Origin: Neelides folsomi
Lineage: Eukaryota; Arthropoda; Collembola; Neelipleona; Neelidae
Assembly: GCA_034687125.1 (NCBI GenBank)
Contig: JAQGBZ010000098.1
Coordinates: 62,001-126,000 of the forward strand
Direction: 5' to 3'
DNA length: 64,000 nucleotides
In this document: positions 54,940 through 64,000 of the stretch, piece by piece
How the letters are laid out: each line of letters starts with the position of its first letter
Numbering within the stretch: the stretch's first letter is position 1
Translations under genes and position numbers: made by a program
Notes under the pieces: model-generated
Databases searched by the model: none
Seen by the model: the letters and a program-made list of their open reading frames with translations, nothing else
What the model was told of the DNA's origin: nothing

Positions 54940-57900
54940 TTTTCTTGGTGGTTTATAAAAATCTGGCTAAATAATATGTTGAGCCAGTGAGTTGATGGTC
55001 ACTTCTGCCGAATTATTTAGGCATCAAAACCCTAACCTTTTAGAAGTCAAAAAACTTAACTTTCCCATTTCATTAACACTGACTAAAAATAATTATAAGG
55101 ACATTGGAACTTATTGGGTCTTTTAAAATTGTCTGTACCTACCTAACTCTATTAAGCTCTAAATACCCCTTCACGGAAGAGTTAAGGGCAAAACTTTCTC
55201 TCACATGCTGAACAGATTAAAAGAAAATATAGAAAACAGCTACTTGGCTTGAGGATTAACTTGAACTAACACCTCAACCCATTTTTAATTAAAGAACCCA
55301 AATGAACCCTAAAAAGATAAAACCTTTCTTAACTTTACAATGACAAAGGTAGAAAGGGTCATTTTACGAATCCATAAATATTCTCAAATGTCCGGCCTGG
55401 ACCGTCCAAGGCTCACTCAATGTCTTGACCAAATACAATCGTTGAATTGTCCATAAACCTTTAAAAATACCTTATTTCATTTCATTTATTTTTATGTTCA
55501 AGTCGAATAGTTCAAGTATTACTTATAAATGCGAACAATAGACAAATATGCTGATAATTGGTAAAAAAGACTAAATTAATAAGTAATAAGGTATAAAAAA
55601 TATAACGAAACTTTAAAAATAAATAATTAATTAATAAAGGAAACCAATTTAGTAAAAAGGTAAAGTAAAAAACCCCAATTAATTTTTATATGCATTTTAG
55701 TAAATTGCTTTTCAAGAAGAGAAGAGCACTACTCATGTAATATTGATTCTTTTTATTTAATATCAAATAATTATAATTATTTTACTTTATAATTTACTCT
55801 CTCAGATGAACTATTTATCTCTCACTGTTTTGAATAAACTGTTTAGAGGTTAGATATCAACATCTAGGTATCGAATCGAGGTTGTTTTGATTGATTTTAA
55901 AAAGACAATGGTCTTTGAAAGCCTAAAATCTATGCACAATAATCTTAATGTAGTAAACATGAAAATAAACCCAATTGTACAATAATGTTCTAAATGTAAT
56001 AAATGCATATATTTTCAGAATTCATTTCAAACCTACGAGTCGAATCAATTTTATATAACCCAACGGAAGTCGCCAACATTTCATCGTTCTTTCTTACAAT
56101 GTTTCACCAGAATTTAATCAATATCTTGCACAGCGTAATTGTAATAACTCGCTTCCTTAATAACTAAACAATTGTACTTTACAGACAAATTACTACACAA
56201 TAATTTATCTTTAATAGTTATTTGTATGTCAGTTTATTGTATAACTAAATGGTTTTTTGAACAAATGAATGAGAATGAGAAGGATTGTTATAGCCTACAC
56301 ATAACTTTTAGGACAACAAGGTATGGTAATAATGACAATGCCACTTTTGGAGTCTTTAAAGGATTCATAATCCATTAATTATAGGTAGAGTATAATTAAT
56401 CATATTGTTACAAACAGGAAATTGAAGTTTTAACACGACAATGTTTAACTATTGAATAGGCTATTTTGGAAGCCTCCAGGAAAATCCCGCCTCCTGTCAA
56501 TTAAATAAAACAACTCTACTTAAAATTACTAACATTTTAAATAATTCAGAGTAGACTGCGACGGAATTAAAGCTTATATTAATTAAAAACGGATAAATTC
56601 ATAAGATCGAAAACTGCCAATTTAGGCATTTAATATGTTGCTAACATAAATTAGACAATATTGTATGCAATTAGATCAAACTTGGTGAGAACAAGAAAAT
56701 GATTGAATGTTAAGGACTATAATCTAACAGATTTAGTTAACACTCTAACATTTAAAGTGAAAATAATAAAATAGAAAATAAAAGAAAAATATTTGGGCAC
56801 AGTTCTCCTACAGCAAAAGATAAATGAATATAATAGTTAAAATATCCATATATATGCATTTCTTATATTTGTACAATAGACCATGTCGAGTGTTGAAAAC
56901 ATAAGTGTAAATATAACTTCTATGTATGTAATAAACTTAAAATATATTTTATAAATATAATAATCTAATTCTACTTTAACAAATTATTTCAGATAGTAAG
57001 TAAACTTAACATTTAGGTAATTAAACTTTGTATATAAATAAAGGTTTAAGGTAAGTTAAAGTAATAAGTTGATTTAATACAACAAATAAAATGTTGTGTA
57101 ATTGTACGTTAATTTATTGACACATCTACTCCTGCTATAAGTTCATAAATCCATAATATACATAAATCTTTGATAACAACATTTACCTAAACACTAGGTA
57201 TGTAATAATAAGTCCTATATAAAATTCTTTGATAATAAACAAAAGTAAACTATAAAGTTTTATACTACTATTCAAATTAAATGCTTTACTTTGAATCTCA
57301 TGCGATTTTTCCAAAAACGCAAAAACTGAGAGTTAAATATCTTAAATCTATATTTTTACAAATGAAACTGTGGAAGTCACTTTGAAAAGACTTAAAATAT
57401 TTCTGCCGGGCTTCCAAAGCTTCGCCTGCTCTCATCTTCAGGACTCAACTTCTGCTCAAAAAAAAGATACCCATCCTGCTGAAGAAAGAGAAAACAAAGA
57501 AAAACGTTAAATGTGAAATGAACAACTCGGTAATCATTATTATTAATTTGTATTCAGCAATTTTTGTTAAAAGAGAAACTAAGAAAGAAAAAAATATTAG
57601 GTACTTTTGTCGGTATCCAAACACCTTTCTCTAGAGACTCACAAAGTGGATCAACTTTTACGACCAGCATCTGAGAAGGAATCGTTGATCTATTAAAACT
57701 GTTTCCCTATGTTTTGAACTGTCCACGAAAAGGAGACCTTTTGAATAAATCTCGAAAATTTCAACGAGACAAGTAAATAATTGGAAATATATAGGAAGCA
57801 GAAGTTTACTTTTTGAAGATTAAAACTTTCGCTCATTGGTGGGGGAAAGCTGGCACTTGAAATGTAGTATACTAAATTAAATATTTTATTCAAGAAGATC

Positions 57901-59037
57901 CTTTGTATTGTAAATAGCCTCTCATTTGTAGAAAAGTGTTTCTCCTGGATCTCGAAGACAAAAATACCAAATATTCCTATTAGGAGCTACGAATAGGAGA
58001 AGAGTTTCACAAGAGGCCTACTCAATTCTGGAAGTTGAATCAAAGGTTCTCAAAGGATTGAAATGCAAATATTTGTAATGTAGAGAATCTTAAATCTTTC
58101 TTTGCTCTCAAATGCAATCGATTATTTTGTTATTGTATTCCACTCGTAAATTGTAACTCTGTGGTATATATGGAAGGTGGTAATTGTATCCTATTCCTAT
58201 CATAATAGGGCTACAGAGAGACTAAATTAATATTTAATATATTTATAATATAAGTTGTATGTAATAAGTATGTATTTTCCTAAGGCCCTAAATATCTCTG
58301 ATTCAATCACTCTCACAAATTACTGGTTAGGGACGAGAGTCCCCAATATTCATCCTATGTACAACTGATAGTGTCTTATTATTTATCATGTGCTGCTTTT
58401 CTATGTAGACCTTCGTAGTACCATAAGAAGCCTCAAAGAAACTATGTTCTAGATAGTTGTAGGTATTATTACAAATATTTCTAAAATAAACTCTAACTTA
58501 TCGATCTTGAAAGGCTTACATTATATTTTCATATAATATGTGTAAGTGTGTATATATTAGTATTGTTACCTAACATAGATACCTAACCTAACTCCCCAAT
58601 TGAACTTCAAATAGAACATAAATGGAGTAAAGAATAAAAATTAAAGTTTTTGGTATATTGAATGATTCATTTTTACTACATATCTTTAAGTATTTAAACA
58701 GCTTAAAGAAAGGCTTCTTAAAGAATAAGCATATATAAATAAAAGTGAAAATGAGATATGAATTCAACATCAAAACCCTATTATACTTTTTACTTCATTG
58801 TTTATATATTTTTTGTCAATAAAATGACTCATTAAATAACTGGGTTTTTGGACATCCTACAAAACTCTCCTTGAGGTATCAGAACGAAGGAACAAGATGG
58901 TACAAACGAGAGAAGGAAGAAGTTAATGAAGGAGAACTTGGAAATTTTGGTATAATATTTAAATCTAAACTTGTGTCTGATTTCACTCTCATCAGCTTCT
59001 TCCTGCCGTGTGGGTGAGGGAATAGAAAATAATGGAA
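54940..59037. other. Intergenic between the serine protease and HMG20 genes
   Basis: About 4.1 kb, AT-rich. The end near 54940-55100 should be the protease promoter; the end near 58800-59037 the HMG20 3' UTR. I recognised no exon, RNA gene or complete mobile element in between. Confidence 0.5.
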
Positions 59038-60566
59038 TCATAACTCAAGTCGACTAATGATATCTTTGACTCGGTTGAGGAATGGAGCGAAATGAACAGA
59101 ATTAGCTTCTTGCATAGCCTTCACTTCATTCATGTACTTGTCAATTGTGTGAATGTTGGGAGGCTCGTGGGTGCCCGGCAAAGGGAGCGACGCGAAGCTC
59201 GATGCCAACACACTTCGTAGCCGATTCAAGTTTTGACTCAGCATCTCGTTCTGGAGCTTCTGCTGCCTCATTTCGTGCTCCATTCGGTCGATCTCTTGCT
59301 GCATCTGCTCAACGTGCTTTTGCAGCGTTGCATTCTGCTCCTCACATTCAGTCACTGTTTTTCTCAAAGCCCTCAACTCCAACTCGCGAGCTGTAAAGGA
59401 AATTCCGTTTAATATTCAATTGCAATGAGGTCAACTACTTCAACATACAATTTTCAATAAATTTTTAATAAAAATAAATTAATTTTACATTATTCGAAAA
59501 AGATAGTGTGATATGTATGATTAAAGTGGAGTTAATATTCTTAATATATTTAAATATGATATTTTATTTTATTGACTTTACGGCTCTAAATTAAGCGTGT
59601 CATTATAAGCTTGTAAAATTTTTAAATATAATGAGTGAAATAAAATGAAGGAAATCTGTGTAATGTAAGAGTGTTTAAAGAAAAGTGATTCTAACCTTTG
59701 TTATGGTCGAGAAATTCCTCGGTAAAAATGGGGATTTCCATACCAGTATCATGGTTCATATGAGCCTGACGGTTCATCATGTTCATTGACGAGCCTGCTA
59801 AACCGGAGCTCATGAGGTTCGAGTTATGGCCGATACTGAACGTGTTCCCGGACATCGAGTTCGCAGACGAGATGTTCATGTCGAGTGGACTGCTCTGTGT
59901 GTGGTTCCCCGGGTTCTTTTTCTTCCGCTTGTTCATGGATTTGTACGACTCAGTCTTTTTATACGCGCTCATCTCTCTCTCATAATTTTGTTTGTCTGCT
60001 TCGGCAGAATCGAGGTATTTTTGTTTAATGTCACGGTCCATATTATTCCATTCTTGTGCCAATTGTCGAATAATCTCATAGAAAGGCATTTCCGGATACA
60101 TGGAACGAAGCTGGTCACGCCTCTCCCTCATATACACGTAGTAACCAGAAAATCTGCGTTGTTTGGGTGCATTGGGGTCGGGCTTCTTGTAGACCTTCTT
60201 CTTTGGCCAGGACTTTTTCTTGTTGTCCCTCGGGGTGGAGGAACCCTCGTTGCCCGAAGAGCCACCATGTCCCATGCCAGGTGTGGACTCTCCGCCGCTG
60301 TTACTTCCCTGATTCGAGTTGCTCCCCGCTCCTCCTCCGCTGCTCGTCCCGGGGTTGTTCTGACTCTGAGATTGTTGCTGCTGGGTCGGGTGGGCGGGCG
60401 GGGGCTGTTGCTGCACGGACATCCCGCCGCCACCGCCTTCGTTGTGGTGAGGGGCACCAGTGTGTTGTGGCGGGGGTGGCGGCATCATCGTCGGGGGCAG
60501 GTAGGGCTGATGGTAGCCGTTCGGATTCATTGACATGTCCATTATTGGTGGACCATTTATATTCAT
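59038..60566 (-). CDS. HMG20A/B-type HMG-box protein
   Basis: Two coding exons on the minus strand: 60566-59696 and 59390-59038, joining in phase to 407 aa (human HMG20A 347). Residues 1-115 are low complexity (Pro, Gln, Gly, Ser). A basic segment (KKKSWPKKKVYKK) leads into an HMG box at about 133-204 (DPNAPKQRRFSGYYVYMRER, EWNNMDRDIKQKYLDSAEAD). The family signature IPIFTEEFLDHNKARELELRALRK spans the exon junction. It is followed by a coiled coil to about residue 360 and the conserved SSFASLPLPGTHEPPNIHTIDKYM block. HMG20 proteins work with LSD1/CoREST and BRAF35-type complexes on chromatin at neuronal genes. Codons in exon 1 are much GC-richer than neighbouring genes. The start is the first ATG; the frame stays open some way upstream, so a longer N-terminus is possible. 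Confidence 0.94.
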
Positions 60567-61230
60567 AGTGTCACCAACTGTTCGCCTCGAACTCGAGGAG
60601 AACTCACTCTCTTTGGTCGGGGTTCACCTCCACAGTTAGATCTCGTACCTTGTTGTTGTCGAGGAGGCTTGGGGTCGTCGAGGGCCTTCAGGAGCGAACC
60701 AACGCAGGGATTTCTCTTTTCACTTTTGATGATGCTCTTCCCATGAGCATCAATCAATGGAGGGTGGAGATGGGTCGGACGGCGGAGTGCGGGAGGTCAC
60801 ATGGGGCGGGAACCGCTTCCACTGCCTAATCTCACTGCCTCATCCTCTCCGAGGATCTGAATCAGAGTTAGCGAGAGTAATAAGTAATGTAATGTAGGTG
60901 TGTAGTATGGTCGATGGTGGTATGGGTATACGCGGGAGTAGAGTAAGAGGCGCTAGGCAGAGCTAGGCTTCCTCAGGGACTCAAGCTCCAACCTACCTCC
61001 CCCGTCGCTCCTTCATTGATCCTCCATCTCAAATAGCGCCAACCAATCCCCGCCCTGCCCAGCTATACACCCAGCGCCAAACTCCATTATGCCTATCGCA
61101 CAGACTCTCACACTAGCACAAATATTCCAACTATCCAACAAACGGCCCCCGAACAACACCATCAAACACCAACGACAAGTTTTTACTCTTTTAACCAACT
61201 CATGCACGAGCTATGGACGAGTTAGATTTG
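60567..61230 (-). promoter_or_regulatory. CpG-rich 5' region of the HMG20 gene
   Basis: This stretch is clearly richer in G+C and CpG than the rest of the window (for example runs such as GGTCGTCGAGG and CGGGAACCGC), then drops sharply to AT-rich sequence near 61230. It directly precedes the HMG20 start codon on the minus strand, so it probably contains the 5' UTR and promoter. No TATA box is evident. Confidence 0.55.
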
Positions 61231-64000
61231 GAATTAATTAGAACTAAGTAAATTATGATTAAAATAAAGTTTACATAAGATGAAATACTCTTATTATAAA
61301 AAAATTATTCATGATGGGATTAAATCTGATAAATATTAATAATTTTGAAATTAATATCAAACAAATAACAAGTTTTTGTTTATTATAAGATTATAACATA
61401 TGCGGATTGTTATGAACATAATCGATGTTGTGGTCACATATGTGTAGTAAACCAATTTTAAAGAGCATGCTCAAGCCTAACCTAACCTAAACTTTCCTAA
61501 AAGACGCAACCAATGCAATTTTGAAAAATTTGTACACTATATAGGTAGATAAAGCGTCCTGATTGACTGAATATATATTAATATTTAATTTAAATTTTAC
61601 TCGATAATTAAATAAATAATTAATTTCTGACATTTAACTTAAAATTATTTGAATTTTTATAAACATTTCTATTCTTGTTCAATGATAATAACTACATTTT
61701 TTGTATAATTAAAAATTATTTTGGTTATTTCTTATTTAAAATATTTTATATAGTAAAATTACTACAAATATTATACAAAACGATGTTTAAAAAATACAAG
61801 AAAAAAATTCATATTTATGGGATTATTATGGAGTGTTTACGCCGAATTTTTATTGGCGTTGGTGAGAAGCTCCATGTTGCTTGGTTCACAAACCCTATAG
61901 CGCATCTCCCTACAGTCCTTTGTTCTCGATATATTGGGAAGAGTCTGAGCGGGTCTCCTTCGGCTTCCATAATATTATTACCTAACATCTCTTTCCTATC
62001 TGTATTCTTCCTACACTTAATATTTGAGCCGACGGTCTCATCTCCCTACTACCCAGACATACACCTAGAGGAGCAACGAGTACTCGTCGACCAACAAATC
62101 ATATATGCATTCGTTCCATTATAATATTGAACTTAATATTTCTCTTTACAATAATGATAATCTTGAGTCGACTCTTGCTCAGAAACTCACAACGGTCTTG
62201 GTTGTCTTTGCTTCATTATATTAAAACCCTCAAGATTCCCTTAACATTGAGATATTGAGAAGAAACGGCCTATTCACATGTTTCCTCACACTCGCCATAC
62301 CTTCCCCCATGTCAAAAAATGTAAACAGACCCTCTTGTTTACTACCTCTATAGATTCATTTTAATACATAGAATATGCACCCATAATGATATTATTATGA
62401 ACATAGTTGGGTACAAACAGAAGAGTTTTTATCAATGAAATTGCACATATAGCTTTCCCACTCTCACTCCTACTCTCGGCTAAAATATGTTGTAATTTCT
62501 TTATAGTAAATTGTACCGCAAGCAAACTACTACGAGTACTATTTTTTATTATCATTTCTACTCTACTATTTTGATTGAAATATGCAAAGGAACTCGTGAG
62601 CTTAAATGGAATGAACGAGTGTGCATTTATCCACGCCTTCCATATTAAATGCAGCTATCATGGGTTGTATGCTTATGCACAATCTTAAGATTTACTTCTT
62701 TATCCCTATAATTATGAATGCATAATTCAACATTGTTCCTTTTGCCTATCTTCATTTATTATATAACTCAACACTCAACTCATAAATATAAATTGTAGGG
62801 ATGAACTTGATTATTATATTCGTTAGTTTTTTTTGCAATTTTCGCCACAATGAAATAAAACAATCTGTGGATGCTTAATGCCTACCCTCCTAATGCGATA
62901 CTTACCTCCTATGCTCTATGATGTTTCATATTCTTAATTACTTATATCATATTCATTCATTAAAAGTATTGAATGATTGTTTTTATATATTGCACCTTGC
63001 ACCTGTGAAGTGCACCGTAATATAAAAATAATTAATCATGATAAATTCTAAACACAATATTCTATTAAAAGTTAATATATTCATTTGTAGGATAATAAGA
63101 CTAAATACGTAGCGTATTATGATCGATCTAAAGCCAATGAATAGCTACAGCTTTAGGAGATATTATAATCTCATAGAATACATACTAGATACATGTTTTT
63201 GTCCTATCATTGGTCTATTTCTATTTGATAAACTATAACCTAAATACGAACTCTCTAAAGCTTTTATCAAATTATATGTATGCTTACTTACAAGATAAGC
63301 ACACACATTTGCGTATTTTCGATAGTTTATTTTATTCACATTATTTATATTGACTTTAATACAGCATGTCATTAAGCATGGAATGCTGATGTGAAATGTA
63401 GTTTTGTAGTTAATTTTGTACTTAAGCATTGGCAAACCTAAATAAATAAAACGCTCATGCTTACGATTAGTCTTTACTAGATAAAACATTATTATTTGAA
63501 GAACGCAGTGTAATGAATTTTATTTGCAAACATAACCCATAGACATAACAAGACTTTAATATTATTACTTCCACATATGGTACTTTAATGTAATATGTGC
63601 CTATATAGTTATATTATACTTATATGTAAATAGTATAAAAGTAATGATCAGAATACTCTGGACAATCTGTATATCATGTTAATATGAAGTACTGTGATAT
63701 TTGTTGATGGTGCTTAATTGGCTCCAAGTTGGAGCCTCCAACATAACATACTACCATACAATCTTGAATAACAAACCCAATTGATATCAATTCAGTCTAG
63801 TCTGATCAATTATCATGGATAATGAAATACAAGTTTACTAAACGATTATTATAGTCATATTTTAATTGTGAGTTTGTATCCAATATATAAAATATGCGAT
63901 TTTGCATTTTATACTGAAGATGTAAGAGATAATAATAACAGAGAAATTATAAAAGTGTAAAATATAATGATAATGATCTACAGTACATATTTGTATAAAT
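61231..64000. other. Intergenic, upstream of HMG20
   Basis: AT-rich sequence without a recognisable gene. A 149-codon open frame at 61675-62124 (plus) begins with TTG and has no family resemblance. A moderately GC-richer patch at about 61830-62120 might be an exon or an old insertion, but I cannot support either. Confidence 0.45.

Noticed and set aside
59826-60533. 235-codon plus-strand open frame opposite HMG20
   Set aside because: Antisense shadow of the GC-rich HMG20 exon 1; the minus-strand frame encodes a clear HMG box.
60563-60757. Upstream open frame overlapping the HMG20 start by ATGA
   Set aside because: It looked like a regulatory upstream ORF, but the frame has no ATG, only TTG.
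61675-62124. 149-codon open frame, plus strand
   Set aside because: Begins with TTG, half of it is AT-rich low-complexity sequence, and the rest matches no family I know.

Overview
The window is eukaryotic nuclear DNA, strongly AT-rich and intron-rich with GT-AG splicing. It comes from an arthropod: two genes encode CCHamide neuropeptides and a third a calexcitin-type sarcoplasmic calcium-binding protein. Compact A+T-rich genes, many short introns and small Tc1/mariner-type MITEs would suit a copepod crustacean such as a sea louse, but the species is an inference. I built gene models by joining exons at splice sites in the correct phase.

Layout: (1) 3120-14061, plus: secreted CAP/SCP protein with a Thr/Pro-rich mucin-like stretch and a C-terminal MAM-like domain (6 coding exons, 679 aa). 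(2) 16019-19764, plus: secreted clip-domain plus animal heme peroxidase protein (11 exons, 833 aa) with unusual heme-pocket residues. (3) 22550-25765, minus: calexcitin/SCP EF-hand protein (6 exons, 182 aa). (4) 31681-34947, plus, and 37681-40360, minus: two convergent CCHamide precursor genes, each with a signal peptide, a 13-residue disulfide peptide and a GKR amidation/cleavage site. (5) 42626-44801, plus: PA2G4/EBP1 (9 exons, 398 aa). (6) 45641-46380, minus: MIC13/QIL1-like MICOS subunit. (7) 46991-48966, minus: complete acid-lipase-family gene, followed by a partial tandem copy at 51305-52476 that is a pseudogene. (8) 53384-54939, minus: trypsin-like serine protease, with one splice junction whose phase does not fit. 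(9) 59038-60566, minus: HMG20-type HMG-box protein with a CpG-rich 5' region.

Secreted effectors dominate (CAP, peroxidase, lipases, trypsin, two neuropeptides), mixed with housekeeping genes (PA2G4, MIC13, HMG20). There is no operon logic; neighbours appear independent apart from the CCHamide pair and the lipase duplication. Mobile DNA seen: a 624-bp non-autonomous hAT element with a perfect 8-bp target duplication, and five small inverted-repeat MITEs flanked by TA. No LTR or virus-like element, CRISPR, rRNA or convincing tRNA was seen.

The most interesting signals are the pair of CCHamide genes, which share an intron position at the signal peptide but differ in whether the peptide core is split by an intron; a decayed duplicate of one signal-peptide exon; the CAP-mucin-MAM architecture; and the clip-peroxidase lacking both acidic heme-linking residues.
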